Assembly (NCBI GenBank): GCA_905331475.1
Contig: CAJNYU010003647.1
Location: 1-64,000, forward strand
DNA from: Rotaria socialis
Taxonomy: Eukaryota > Rotifera > Eurotatoria > Philodinida > Philodinidae
Reading direction: 5' to 3'
Length of the DNA stretch: 64,000 nt
The translations under genes and the position numbers were made by a program. Below are positions 36,380 through 48,542 of the stretch, piece after piece; positions within the stretch are counted from its first letter, which is position 1, and the number at the start of each line of letters is the position of its first letter. Under the pieces are notes generated by a model. The model had not been told where the DNA came from. It saw only the letters and a list, made by a program, of their open reading frames with translations, and did not search any database.

Positions 36380-36670
36380 TTGCATGCGCTTACAAAAAAA
36401 AGTTCGACTAGGGATATTTTAATAATATGAGAAAGAAATTCAGCTGATTTTGTTCGCCGACAAGTACCAATAGATAAGATATTGCATGTATTTTTCATCT
36501 TTAATTGTCGCTATATGTCTGACAGTAGCGCCCTCTCTTATTCACATAATAAAAACAATCGGATTGGTTCTCATCGTATTTTACTGTAGAATAAAAGGAA
36601 AAGGCTGTCACATTATATTTGTATCAAAATTCATTGCTATTTATTAAACTAGACGAATTTCTTATCAAAC

Positions 36671-37756
36671 ATGTCTCGATTAGACCAACAATCAACGTAA
36701 GTGATTAAAACGAGTGTTTTTTTCTTAATAGAAGTTCTTCTTATCTAGAATTGATCCTCGAAATCCACGCTGTCGTCAATGCGACACGATGACATCCGTT
36801 TATTGGCGTGTACCAGCTCGCGATATACTTCTTTGTAATAATTGTTTTTTGCAAGATTCAAGAACTTCGAATCAATTCTGTAAATTAAAACGTATCGATA
36901 CAAATATTGAAGATTTACCAACATTTGAAAATCGTTTTCAATTCTCAAATCAAATCAATAAAGATGAACAATTAGTTTCATCATCGTCTTCGTCATCTTC
37001 ATCAACTATTACAAAGTCCAAACGGTTCAAAATCATTGAACCTATTAAATCACAAATTCCAGTTAAAATTTCCACAAGACAACAACCAGCATTTCGCTCT
37101 AATAGAAAAACTCTCGCATTTAAGTCTAAAAAAGTACAAGAAAAAAAAAACATGATAAATGCAATTTTTAATTTGTTCTTTTGTTTTAGCCTGAAAAATG
37201 TTTATCTCAATCCACAACGTTCAAACTATACGATGTTTTATATTCAAAAGTAAAATAAAACTGTCTGAAACACATAATTTTAAATTTCTTTCGTTTCTTA
37301 GGGACGTCGTTTTGAAGTCGGTGATATTGTATATTTAATCGATGCAAATTTCTCATGTTTTTATGCCCAGATTCGCGCTTTATTTCAAGATGAACATGTA
37401 AATGCCTTTGCTTTTCTTACATGGTTATTACCAACAACGAATAAAACATCGACAAATAATTTTCAATTTGATCCAAATGCTTACTCGATTGGTAATAAGT
37501 TTTTTCATCATTATTCATCATTTTTTTTTTATATTTTCTTTCAGGACCTAACGAAGAGTATCCACGCTCATTAAGTTCACTTTCATTTGTTTGTCATGCG
37601 CCATCAGATTATTTTCAAGTCAAAACCTATCCACAATCAGCAACAACAGATAACAAACGATCGTTCAATTATACTTGGACACAAGTTTTCGATAATAATA
37701 ACGAAAATGATTATTCTTCGACATCATCACCAATGAAACGACGACGTTTTGTTTGA
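36671..37756 (+). CDS. GATAD1: GATAD1 homolog, GATA-type zinc finger chromatin protein
   Basis: Five exons (36671-36696, 36749-37133, 37190-37249, 37302-37491, 37545-37756) give 873 nt, 290 aa. The N-terminus has a single GATA-like finger C17-x2-C20-x17-C38-x2-C41 followed by a Ser-rich linker. The C-terminal half carries the signature of GATAD1, a cofactor found with H3K4me3 marks: GDIVYLID, YAQIRALFQDE, AFLTWLLPT, FDPNAYSIGP.EE.PR, FVCHAPSDYF and a final YTWTQV. Length and motif order match the animal protein (about 270 aa). An internal Ser run is encoded by TCA/TCG repeats. This is a nuclear protein, inferred to act in transcriptional regulation. Confidence 0.93.
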
Positions 37757-38947
37757 TACTTTCTCTTATTGGCAAATATATATATATTGTTCAAATCTGC
37801 TTTTCTTCTGCTGTTTATAGACAAAAAAAAAACGAGTATATAATAGACGGATTTTCTTATTCTAGAGAATCAATATGAAAATAGAAACAAAATCATCGCT
37901 AGTCACTCTGAATTATGTACTAGCAAAAGAATTTTCAACTGAAGTCATACAGCTAATCGATCGAGCGAAAAAATATATTTGAACTATTCTAAATGACTCG
38001 CTTCATATTAAACTATCGGAACATCTCTCTATTTTATTCGATAAAAGGTGTTAAATTTAAAAATTGGAATCATCATACAACGGATGCTATATTCGCTCAT
38101 TTAGAATCATTGAAGGGGAATGATTGTGTTATTCTAATTCAATCGCAACAAGTTCGTCTAAACAAATATCGTACATGTCTTGAATTATTTAAACGACATA
38201 TAAAAACTATTGAACATTTTCATTTAAATATAATTAAATCAGAAGCAGATAAAAACTATGTTGAATCATTAGTTTTTTCATAGGAAATGTGAATATAGTG
38301 GTGATATGAATGATTGTAAATTAAATATTGGCGATTATACAGGCATGTCAGATTGTGGTTGTACATATCTCTTGAGTAAGATATTTTTCAGAGAAGTGTT
38401 TACTGAGTCACGGGAGTTATCAAAAATCAATGGACAATTATCGATAAAAAAAAGACGATAATGCATGTTTATTCGGTGATGAAAAATATCTTGCGTAACA
38501 GTTTGTTTTTGTTTTAACCGTTTAATTTTTTTCCTAAAAAAACAAAGAATGGGAATACAAGAATAACTCAAGTAATATTTTACTGTTGTTGAAAGTAAAG
38601 TACTTCATTTTTTTTAAATCAACTATTTGACGTATGTTACAAATGAGTGTACTCGGCATTTTATTTTACTATATTTCCGTATGAAGAAGCACGTATCGAT
38701 GCTATGCATACATTCTTCTATTACTGTTACGTGTTAACTGTTTCTTTTGTGGTTAAAAATCAGTCCTCGTTGTTGGAATTTTACCATTTGTTTTAACATA
38801 TAAATGCTATTGGGTGGGTTTTTTCCAATTTTGTTTGTCACACATAAAAATCTTTTTCTATTCTCTACAAAAGTGCATGTGTTCCTATGAGTTCAAATAA
38901 TAATCTTGTCGAGGAGTAAAAAAGAAATTTTGAAGTGAATCTCTACC
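37757..38947. other. Intergenic DNA with one doubtful small gene
   Basis: Besides the frame described at 37876-38283 nothing gene-like is seen. It should contain the GATAD1 3' end and the promoter of the MORN gene. Confidence 0.4.
37876..38283 (+). CDS. Possible small unrecognised gene or remnant
   Basis: Two adjacent frames look protein-like. 37876-37980 encodes about 34 residues with two amphipathic helices and ends at a TGA. 37993-38283 encodes 96 residues rich in Leu/Ile/Lys with one Trp and two Cys. No convincing GT..AG pair joins them in phase, so this may be a single gene broken by mutations, or two pieces of a gene with unusual splicing. I do not recognise a family. Confidence 0.3.
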
Positions 38948-39463
38948 ATGATAGAAATAAAAAAACAATATTCTAACGGTGATGAATATTGTGGAGAAAT
39001 TAACGATGTAGGACAACGACATGGCTATGGTGTGTATCACTGGTCGAATGGTAGTATCTATCTAGGCGAATGGCGGAATAATACATGTACGGGCGAAGGG
39101 ATATATCGAGCTATTAATGGAGATATTTATCGTGGTCGATTTGTCAACGGTCTGATTTATGATCAAGGATCACGTACATCATTTGATGGTCATCAATATA
39201 TTGGAGATTATCTATTTGGTCGAAGTGAAGGTCATGGGACATATAGATGGCCTAATGGAGATAACTATGTTGGATCTTGGATGAATAATGATCGTACCGG
39301 TAATGGTGTATATATTTGGGCCAACGGTGATCGATATGAAGGTGAATTTTTGCGTGGAGAATTACATGGCAATGGTACGTTTCATTGTTCGAATGGAGAA
39401 AAACTCGAAGGACAATGGATTCATGGAATCTATGTTAAAACGTTGTCTTCTTCTATGGAATAG
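38948..39463 (+). CDS. MORN-repeat protein, 171 aa
   Basis: A single exon made almost entirely of MORN repeats (about 23 residues each, Y-x-G-x-[WFR]-x6-G-x-G-x-[YFM]-x-[WR]-x-[ND]-G). At least six are visible, for example around YCGEI...GYGVYHWSNG, YLGEW...GEGIYRAING, YIGDY...GHGTYRWPNG, YVGSW...GNGVYIWANG and YEGEF...GNGTFHCSNG. Such proteins form elongated beta scaffolds, often at membranes, cilia or the cytoskeleton. No transmembrane or catalytic domain is present, so the partner is unknown. The ATG chosen is the first in frame and the repeats begin right after it. It is intronless, unlike most genes in the window. Confidence 0.88.
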   Translation: MIEIKKQYSNGDEYCGEINDVGQRHGYGVYHWSNGSIYLGEWRNNTCTGEGIYRAINGDIYRGRFVNGLIYDQGSRTSFDGHQYIGDYLFGRSEGHGTYRWPNGDNYVGSWMNNDRTGNGVYIWANGDRYEGEFLRGELHGNGTFHCSNGEKLEGQWIHGIYVKTLSSSME

Positions 39464-39687
39464 TTTTAAATGTTGCTTGTTAACAGAAAAAAATTGTTGC
39501 TTTTATAAACAGTTCATAGTTTGTAAATTGTTTCCTATTTTGTTTAGATAAAAAATGCTTTGTTATTCTTTCATCTCGTCACACAAATAAAGACATTAAC
39601 AAAAAAAATATTAAAACATGCCAAGATACGAAAAAAGCAGGAAGAAAGAAAGCAACTCGCCTCGAATTTTATTTCTAGCAGTTCGTA

Positions 39688-41652
39688 TCAGACGAGTGTT
39701 TCCGGATTAGGTAGAATAGTTAAATTTTCATTAATGTGAGTTCTTGTTGGATGCAGTTGCTCGCCATGTTGATAGTAACATGAACATGATGCTGTGTGTT
39801 GTCGACGAAGTGTAGCTGCTAGTCGTTGATACGGACATTGTCCTTCTTGTATCGTTTCATAAATATGCTGAGAATCGAATAGAGGCTGAGGAGGATAAAA
39901 AGTTTGTACTGGTGTACTAAAATTACAACGGATAGGTACAGGAGGAAAATGAATCATTCGATTATATGCAGTGTTCGGGGAAGAAAATGTCGGCTGATTT
40001 TGTAAATAAAGAAATTGATTATCAAATGATTTTTCTTTATGAAATGGTCTTTGTAATGTCATAGATTCATTAAGATCATCATAGGGGCCTGTTGCTGTTG
40101 TTGTTGATGTTGACGGTGTTGTGTCTGAGTGTTGTTGATTCGGTTGAAAAATGTACCGGCTAGATAATGGTGGTTGTTTTTGTATGTCAAGGGATGTTAA
40201 AACTGGCGTTTCACCATATGTGATCGATGATGATGTTGATGAACGTACTGAACAAACAAACGGTTGATTTGTACTATTTATTTTTGAATCCATCGTTCCT
40301 TTTGGTCGTCGTTGTCTCCAACAAAGTATAATCAACACAATATTTAATAGTAAAAGAATAATAACGAAGACTATAGTTAGTATAAGAATATAGGAAAGTG
40401 CATGACGACGATTATTATTATTATTGTTGTTGTTATTTTCATTATGATTGAAACTGGATGATTCAGTTAAAGGAATAAGGGAACTGGGTACTGAATATTG
40501 AAGTGTTGTTGGTGTCGTCGTCGTCGTTGTTGTTATTATTGTTGTGGGAGAAGTGGGTTCGATTAGACTATTACATGATACTTGCATTGGTTGTTCACTA
40601 TTAATTGAAAGCCAAAAACCTTTTCGTGTAATAACGTCATTTGTTTTAAATGTTAATTGGAATGATGAATTAAGACTAAACGATGATGATTTATAATTAT
40701 TATCATCGATCGATGAACCACAATAGGAACGATTGTGAATTTGTAAATGATCCCTTGAACATATATTCATTTCATCACGTTCTTCAAGATAAAAATCCAG
40801 AAACTTTATCTGTGATTTAACAGCATTGATTTGACATGAACAATTTAAAGAATTTTCATATTCATGTGGATAATTTGGACTTCGAAGAAATAGCCGATTC
40901 TCTTTACTAAATGAAGTTGATATTAAGCGGGTATCGCAAACTGATAAGCTTTGACCTTGTAAACATGAATAATCAAGTACCATGTAATCGCTATATTGGC
41001 TACCTATATTAATAGAAGAATAGAAATAATCGGTTCTTGTATATATCTATCTGACATATATATATATACATATATAGATTAAATGTGTATGTTGCTCTGG
41101 AATTCATATTAGAACCCTTGCTAATATGTAAACAAGCGTGGAATATAAAGTTGACATGACCTGAGAACACACTTAAGCTTAGTGTTTCTAATTTTCTAGC
41201 GACAATATAAAAAGATTATTCAAATTTTTGCCCAAAGATTTTTTGTATGAACTTTCTCAATGCTATTCAGTATGGACTCTCATATTATCTAAAGAATATC
41301 ACTTACATATATGTAAATATTGTGGATTAAGATCGAGATCACAAGTAGTAAGACCATTACATTCCATTCCAATATAAGTTGTTCTCGTTGTACAATCGCC
41401 AGATTGATATGAACACGTTGGTGTTATAGGTAATAGTGAAGTTTTATGTACACCGAATGTTAAATTTTTCACTAAAATATAACCATTATTAGGACAAGAT
41501 AATGTCACTGATGTTTTCCCATTGGCAATTCGCCGATTATTATTATTTATTGTACAACCGCTGATTGTTTCTGTTGATATTTGTTTAAGTTGCAATTGAA
41601 ATAATAGTAAAAATAAATGTAAAATCATTTTATTTATCTTAAAAAAAAACAT
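39688..41652 (-). CDS. SUEL-lectin plus CUB single-pass transmembrane receptor
   Basis: Two exons (41307-41652, 39688-41003) give 1662 nt, 553 aa. A signal peptide (Leu-rich, about residues 9-25) is followed by a galactose-binding SUEL-type lectin domain (about 30-128) with its ordered Cys residues and GMECNG...C. A CUB domain comes next (about 138-250; SPNYPHEYENSLNCSC, IKFLDFYLE, F.LTF.TND). A Thr/Ser/Asn-rich stalk includes a nine-Asn run encoded by AAT/AAC repeats, then a transmembrane helix (about 317-343), a basic stop-transfer WRQRR, and about 205 cytosolic residues rich in Ser, Thr, Pro and Gln with Tyr motifs. It is probably a carbohydrate- or matrix-sensing surface receptor. EVA-1-type receptors also use SUEL domains, but SUEL plus CUB in this order is not one I can name. 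Confidence 0.8.
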
Positions 41653-44600
41653 GTATATATATATATATTTAAAATGTGCATGACAAAAACAATTTAATGA
41701 AATATGATGATCATTATGAGAAATAAGATTTTCTCACGAACTCGTCATGGAAGTACGTGTTCTGGTATAGATTATTAAGTCTGAATATTGAAATTTGATC
41801 TCTTAACAAAGAAATAACTTAGCTCTTCTTATTTCATATTATCAAACACTCAAAAAAAGAAAAAGATGATCACATCATTTGGCTTCAATTAAACCCTTCT
41901 GGCAACTGCACTACTATTGGCAAGATAATACACAAATAATTATGCAATGAAGAAGAAGAAGAAGAAGAAGAAGAATATAAAAAGAAAGCGTTTTATAATT
42001 CAAATTCTTTCTTTTTCTTGTTTATGTTATTTTTTGTACGTATGACATCCACTATAAAAGTGTGTCTGGTTAATGTTCACTTACCTGCTATGAAATACAA
42101 TAGTATTTAAAACGATATACATATGCGTATATCTATGTATATAGCTCATTTATGACGAGCTTTGGCGAAAGTGGGTCGTCCCTCAAACCAATCCGTCATC
42201 TTTCATCATATATGTCAGCACTTCTACAATTTGATGGTTGATCTCATACATGTCTGCGAAGGTCGGGTTGGTTCGACTGGGAACAGATAACTGCATATCT
42301 TTACTATTATCTCTCCTTCGTCTGTTCAACAGGAGCCTATAATTTGTGTTTGTGTGAAAGATTGTACTCTTTTATCCTTCATTGTCTTCTCTTCTTCCAT
42401 CTCTTTCTAGTTCTGCTAACATCATTATCCATTAACTCTCGGCTGCAGTTCTTCTTGATGAGGCAGAGAGAGAAAGAAAAGATAAAGCAAACTACTGATA
42501 GACTCACAATAGTTGTAGTGTTGACCCTGAAGTTGCAGCTGCTCGGTCAATAATTTTTTATATATTTCTATCTACGATGTTATTCTTTGAGGCCATACCT
42601 CCTCAATAAGAGTATCAAGTAGCAAACGGCATTGTTTCAAGAGGCGAGAAGAAACAAAAAAAAAAAACTATAACGTACCGCGCTCCCAAGACAAATCAAT
42701 AACAAGAGAGATAATAAAAATGAAAACAATGTTCAATACAACAAACAATAGAATAATCTCGACCTTTATTCAAATTATATATACGTATATATATATGTAC
42801 AAACACGTGAACATTACTACTTGAGACGACGTTTAGTATTCATGGACAATAACAGAAAGGAATGACAAATCATAAATGATAAATGACTATTGAAATAGAG
42901 AAGGGAAATAAAAATGAATGTCTCGCTCTCGCTTTCTCTCTCTCTGTCAACGACAATTGACAATCAGACCGAACCAAATGGGATTATGCAATGATTTTTG
43001 CTCTCTCTCTCTTTTCTTAAATTTTTTCTACTAATGAACAGGTGGCCAAGAACAATGACAAATTAGTCATATATATAACACCTATTCTTTTTTTCATTTT
43101 TATTTATTAAGTTCTATTTCGCACTTACACTAAATATAGAAATCAAATATATACTATGTATTGACCGAGAAGCGACGTAGTGGCACCAACAGTACACAGA
43201 GCTGAAAGACATAAAATACGCTTTGCATGATGACACCAATGTGTGGAAAAGATCATAGACAGATGAGAAACAGCTTTGATAAATCATTTCAAAGTATTCA
43301 TGATGAATGGATCATAAAAAAAATAAGTGTCTCGCGAATGATTTGAAAAGAAATATAGAAAAATATTTCGAAGGATTCTTAGCTAAATTATCACAGAAGA
43401 TAATTTATGAGGCTTCTGTTATTTTTAGTATCAATCATTTCCCGTTCTTCCGTTTTTGTCATCTTTTTTCTTTTCTCATACAAAACAAGCATGTCCAAGA
43501 GAAATTATTATACTTATTTTTCCAGGAGCAGTTTTCTCATTGTTTTCATTCTTTTTTTCGATAACTTCATTTATAACGAATCGGCAATATCAATCATTAT
43601 GTTACCCTCAGGTCTTTTCTTGTCGCAGCTGTGACTACTTGTCAATGGTGATCACCATCATTGGCCTTCTTCTTACCTTCTCGACATGTCGTTTGACTTT
43701 GTTCATATACGTATATACTGCTGTGATGATTGGGACTGTTACACTCTCTTTCTTCTCTACTATTTTCATTTCATTACACTTCTCAAAATTGACCATCGCG
43801 CAAGAGAGAATAGAGAAACAGAGAGAAAATGAATGATTGACCGAACGACTAAAGAATGCCAATCAAGTAAAAAAAGATATATATGATGTGGGACTTTCGC
43901 TTGCGTGCATAGAAGAATAAAGAGAGAGAGAGCTTATTTAGACAGACAATGTCGTCTCGCGCGAAATATGATCAATTTTCAAACAACTTCATATATACAG
44001 GATAGACGCTTATCTTTATGCATACATAAAAGGTGATGTTCAGTCATACGATTCAACAGTGGCATCCGTGATTGAGCGCAATTTCTCATTTTTTTTCTTT
44101 CTCTATCTTTGTACGGTTGTATCAAATAGATAGACAACAAAAAAATGTACTTTGCTTATTCGTCTTTGACTAATACTACTACTTAGTTACTTACTTACTT
44201 ACTTCGCCAGATCTTTATCTAGTTGCGTGTATTGCATGAACGCCAGCTGACATCATTCTATGAGTTTTCGGTTGAATGCACCTCTTTTTTTGCGCTTTGT
44301 CTATATTAAAAACAGTAGAATAAAAGAGATCAAGTTAATCAACAATGCGAAAGTTATTGATTAAAACACCATCATTTCCTGTATTGTGTATGTTGATAAC
44401 TAACCTTGAGGCAATGTACGAGTATGTGTGAATGTCCATCTGGATATTCGTATATGAGAACGAAGAGAGAGAAAGAGAAAGGAAGCTGTTTGTTTCATGC
44501 TCATTTTTTTCCCTTTCTTTCTTTTGAAAGTGTGATGTTATTTAGGCTTCAAATGACCTTTATTCATTGTCTTCACGAATATGAATGCACACATATTTTC

Positions 44601-44702
44601 AAGTGGTGTTGGGGACAATCAATCGGAAATTGTGCTGTGTGATGATCGATGATCTGAGCGTGTGCGTGAGGGCAAGCGAAAGGTGCTTCATTAACACTTT
44701 CA

Positions 44703-44727
44703 TATATATATATATATATATATATAC
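44703..44727. repeat. (TA)n microsatellite
   Basis: About 12 uninterrupted TA units. Confidence 0.9.
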
Positions 44728-46644
44728 ATACTTGACACGTTTGATATCAAAAAATAATTTGAATAATGGTAAATTTGCATTTAAAACTGGCTAACGATGA
44801 TGAGAATTACACTGAATAAAACGTCTTTTCTAATTCAATAAGTCTGTATACTACTCCGCCTGCATTTGACCAGAACGATGATTAATAAAACGGGACAGAA
44901 ACAGCAGGGATAATAGACATTCTGGTGACTAAAATAGTTGACCAGTCCACTCAATAGCGACGACTGATTACAATTATAGTCAATTAGAAAATCGGCTAGT
45001 AACGATTAACATTGAAAATATTTCGTTTAGTATCTAAGTGGAATTGAGTAGAGAAAATAACGACGACGATGAGATTGCCACAGTTTTTTTTTATAGTACA
45101 CTCGAAACTATCTTGTAAGATAAGATCTAATAGTTATGGCGCAATCATTATAACTCGTAATTTCCGCTCAACTACTCCTGTTCCCTCAAGCAATTGTACA
45201 CGACAAAAGGCTGCCATCTAACTAACAAGTGAAAGTCGAGATATATGAGTTTGCCCATGCACTCATTCTTCTCTCTATTCTTCTGCTATTTAATTCGATT
45301 TGCATATTTGTGCCGTACACGTCGACGTCATGTTCTTTCTCATTCAGATTGATTGAACAAAAAAAAAATCCCAGTAGCCAGTAAGTCAGTCAGTCAGTCA
45401 TATTCCAGTAACCCAGAAGCATAAGATCAATATTGCTTTTGTATTACACGTGTGTGATCATTTGTTTGAACTCATACCGATGCTAATTTCCTCTACTTGA
45501 AATGACTTATAAGTCAATGAGGTGGTTCATGGCCATTTCCAATGGCTTACAATAGGTCATAATCATGAGATAATGGTAACAGAGAACAGTCACATATGCG
45601 TGTACAGAGTGAAGACGAATAACAATATTACGACAATGGCGTCGACTGTATGAGTGCAAGCATAGAGAAATGCATTATTCTCGTGAGAGACAAGCTCCGG
45701 GTTTGTGTGTTAATGCGATAATCGTGTTGCATGTGTCCTGTAGAATAAGAAATAGCAACAGCACGATCGATCACTAGACCACCGGAGAAAAAACGAGAAT
45801 TTGATTAACCGAGAACGAGTGAGGCGAAAGATGGATCGTTTCAAAGCACGAGTACCTTACTTTGCAACTACTAAATAGATTTAACGATCGATAATCATAC
45901 AGAAAAATAAATGAATGATAAGCAACGATGTATACTCTGATTTTATCATAGAAATTCGATAGATCTTAGTGGTTTCTCCTTGAACATATTTTCTCGGATG
46001 AAAATATTTCCTATTATTTATTGATTCCATTTTATTATTACGAAATAGTCATATTGCACGTCAGAGACACATTCAGTAATATTTATTAGCGTGTCTACAT
46101 GCACAGAATTCATTTTCTTTTGATTGATGGTAATAGACGACGAGAGAGCATAACCAGTTACTAAACCACTTATAGATTGTATAATCTAAAATTGAAATAT
46201 GTATAAAAAAAAGAATTGAAATCTAATAAGTTCATGAGCGATTTTTTGATGAATCAGTTATATGCAAATATGACTGAGCAAGAAAATCAAACGTTGAATA
46301 AACTTCACACACACACACACACACACGTCTAGTATTGCTATAGTTCACAATGACAATATTATAGTCTGAACTATGTTAATTAAATAATAATGATTGTCTC
46401 CGACATGAATTACGTGCCATCGATCAGACATGATAAATGTGGCATTCATCATCATAAGCAAACATCAGATAAACATAGCTATACGTTTCACATATAAAAA
46501 TGCTAATTATTTACTTTTCTTGTCTAAACGAGAGAGAACTTCACTACTTTCGAGTGTACACACGATTCATCTGTTCAAATTCAGTATAGATTAAAACAAA
46601 ACTGCATTGATTTATAAAATCATATTAGACAGAAGATATTTATT

Positions 46645-46738
46645 TATGAAAATAATTGAACAAAATATATTTATTTATGAAAATAATTGAACAAAATATA
46701 TTTATTTATGAAAATAATTGAACAAAATATATTTATAA
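46645..46738. repeat. 31-bp tandem repeat, three copies
   Basis: Units starting at 46645, 46676 and 46707 share TATGAAAATAATTGAACAAA and are essentially identical. They lie directly downstream of the Gly-rich peptide gene (in its 3' flank on the minus strand), so they may fall in its 3' UTR. Confidence 0.85.
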
Positions 46739-46748
46739 ACATTGTCAA

Positions 46749-46994
46749 TTACCATCCGTAGCCATATCCTCCGCCGAAACCTCCTGGAAAGCCTCCATAA
46801 CCATAACCACTGCCGTAACTTCCACCGAAACCTCCTGGAACGCCTCCATAACCATAACCACTGCCGTAGCTTCCACCGAAACCTCCTGGAAAACCTCCAT
46901 ATCCATAACCAGCGCCGTAATTTTCACCAAAGTGACCATGATGGTGATCGTATCCCCCGAACCCACGAAAGAGATTATCATAACTGAAAACCAT
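46749..46994 (-). CDS. Gly/Tyr-rich small peptide with ~20-residue tandem repeats
   Basis: A single 81-codon frame. A short N-terminal part with a His cluster (DHHHGH) precedes about three tandem units built from YGSGYGYGGFPGGFGG, ending GGYGYGW. The repeat is also near-perfect at the DNA level, which argues for recent unit duplication. A TATAAG box lies 75 nt upstream. Gly/Tyr-rich peptides of this kind include structural cuticle or lorica components, glue proteins and antimicrobial nlp/cnc-like peptides in nematodes. There is no clear signal peptide on this exon, so the secreted classes are uncertain unless an upstream exon exists. The opposite-strand frame over the same DNA is a by-product. 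Confidence 0.7.
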   Translation of the reverse strand: MVFSYDNLFRGFGGYDHHHGHFGENYGAGYGYGGFPGGFGGSYGSGYGYGGVPGGFGGSYGSGYGYGGFPGGFGGGYGYGW

Positions 46995-47570
46995 CGTTAT
47001 ATTTTGTAGTTGTAGATATGAAACTTGTAATTGTAATGTGAATGAATGTAAGCATAAAAGTTATCTGCCTTATATAGTCCACTATCTCGTGGTCATTTTC
47101 TCGATATTATTCATATGTAAATACTACGAATAAAACTTTGATAATAGAACAATCTATTTATTCATCATGTATGTGGGCATTTGATCATATTCTTTGACGT
47201 CATTAGAAGAAACGTTCGAGTACGCTGAATCAACATGTTCAATCATGCGTGACAAAATGCCCTCATTTTCGTGTAATCGACGTCATCATGCGATATTACA
47301 AAAATAATAGCATAGATAATGCTTTTACTGTCTGATTCAATGAACTTCGTAAAAAGAAAAGATAGTTATTCTATTTTAAATTCATAATAAACAACAATTT
47401 TATTATGCTTAATAATATTTCACATAGTTTATAAATATATAAAAAAAAAAGAAACTAATCAATCTGATATCAAATGCACTGATTCTAATATAGCGAGCAA
47501 AAAAATAATAATAACAATATGTTTTAAATATTTACAATTAATTCAAAATAATCAAGTACATTCTATAAAA
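46995..47570. other. Intergenic DNA between the Gly-rich and RRM genes
   Basis: Holds the promoter of the Gly-rich peptide gene and the 3' flank of the RRM gene. No further gene is seen. Confidence 0.4.
47069..47076 (-). promoter_or_regulatory. TATA box of the Gly-rich peptide gene
   Basis: Minus strand reads CTATATAAGG about 75 nt before the ATG, leaving room for a short leader. It is one of the few clear TATA boxes in the window and would suit a strongly or inducibly expressed gene. Confidence 0.55.
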
Positions 47571-48542
47571 CTATGATGAATCACATATATCATCGTCAAT
47601 TTTAAAGCGTCGTAGACGTTTTGATTGTTTCTCAATACTGTGACTTCGTTCGCGTCGATTGTTAGTAAATCTTTTACTAGCAAATTTGTTTGATACATCT
47701 TCTAATGCTATCAAACGTTGTTCGAGATTTTTATTTGATGATAATTCATGTTTTGATTTAAGTCTAGCATTTTCATTTTTTAATATAAATACTTCAGCTT
47801 CAAGTTGTTCAATTTTATTTCGAGCTTGATTTGGTTGTCCTAAAAAAACATCCACAAAATCAATATTAAATATAATTCGACGGAGAAATTTAATTATTTT
47901 ACCTCGAAGTTGTTTCGCTAAATATTCAATATGTGTAAGTAGCTTGTAAACAACGGGATCTCGATCAGCTAAAATTGGTTTTGTTGTTAATGGAACTACT
48001 ACTTGATCCCAACGAGATTTAGGATTTCGTTTTTCCATCATTCGTTCGAATACAAGTGGTACACCATCATATATAAACGTGTTCGAAGGCATAAGAATAA
48101 CTTGATCGACATAATCATAATGCGACAAACAAATCAATGCTTGATTTTCGTTGATTATATCAATTTTAATAATATGTAATTGATAATCTCGAAAACAATA
48201 GCGCAAAGTTGATTCGGTTAATATACTATTCGAATAAGTTGATGGTGTTAATTTGATCAGTAAAGTTTGCGAATCAATATACCAATTAGTTTGATCCAAA
48301 CGACAACGACGTAATCGAACAGTATTTTGATCAATGACGCAAGTACGTAAACTAATAAGACGATCAACAATAAGATAACTGACGAAATAAATAATAGCTG
48401 AATTTGATTCGGCAAATGTTTCAATCCATTCAACTGGACCGTATGATAAGAAAAATGTACGTAAAGCTTCAATAGTTATTTTGTTGATATCTAGATCAAG
48501 TACTAATAGTTTACATCGATTGTTATCGATTGATGACGTCAT
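47571..48542 (-). CDS. RNA-binding protein with two RRM-like folds and a coiled coil
   Basis: Two exons (47903-48542, 47571-47839) give 909 nt, 302 aa. The start is placed at the ATG that directly precedes the first fold; the frame stays open upstream but looks non-coding. RRM-like fold 1 (about 10-80) has KLLVLDLD (RNP2-like) and SAIIYFVSY (RNP1-like). Fold 2 (about 91-166) has TLLIKLTP and QALICLSHY. A coiled coil with Glu/Leu/Lys heptads (about 219-262) and a basic, Arg/Ser/Lys-rich tail ending in an acidic stretch follow. The 63-nt intron is a multiple of three without a stop, so its retention would add 21 residues. No specific family is recognised; RNA binding is inferred from fold resemblance only. 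Confidence 0.65.
   Translation of the reverse strand: MTSSIDNNRCKLLVLDLDINKITIEALRTFFLSYGPVEWIETFAESNSAIIYFVSYLIVDRLISLRTCVIDQNTVRLRRCRLDQTNWYIDSQTLLIKLTPSTYSNSILTESTLRYCFRDYQLHIIKIDIINENQALICLSHYDYVDQVILMPSNTFIYDGVPLVFERMMEKRNPKSRWDQVVVPLTTKPILADRDPVVYKLLTHIEYLAKQLRGKIIKFLRRIIFNIDFVDVFLGQPNQARNKIEQLEAEVFILKNENARLKSKHELSSNKNLEQRLIALEDVSNKFASKRFTNNRRERSHSIEKQSKRLRRFKIDDDICDSS

Larger units (their letters stand above)
32315..36670. other. Gene-poor region with decayed coding fragments and palindromes
   Basis: No intact gene is found in 4.3 kb. Minus-strand fragments near 32540-32960 and 33500-34080, and a plus-strand fragment at 34254-34345, look protein-like for 25-60 residues but are broken by stops and frame changes. 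They could be remnants of one or more genes that I cannot name. Several telomere-like G-rich tracts and two perfect palindromes lie here too. Confidence 0.45.
41653..46748. other. Large (~5 kb) intergenic region with microsatellites
   Basis: No gene is supported. Low-complexity features include (AAG)n at about 41947-41974, (TA)n at 44703-44727, ACTT repeats near 44184-44203, GTCA repeats near 45385-45401, (GA)n near 43920 and (CA)n at 46306-46326. The longest plus-strand frame here (near 43456-43836) is hydrophobic but lies in T-rich sequence overlapped by other frames, and is probably chance. Its size compared with neighbouring gaps hints at regulatory DNA for the receptor or peptide gene. 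Confidence 0.45.

Noticed and set aside
43456..43836. 126-codon hydrophobic plus-strand frame
   Set aside because: T-rich low-complexity DNA with overlapping frames on both strands; no conserved motif.
46742..46987. His/Asn/Arg-rich plus-strand frame opposite the Gly-rich gene
   Set aside because: Antisense by-product of the repeat; the minus strand has the TATA box and the more plausible peptide.
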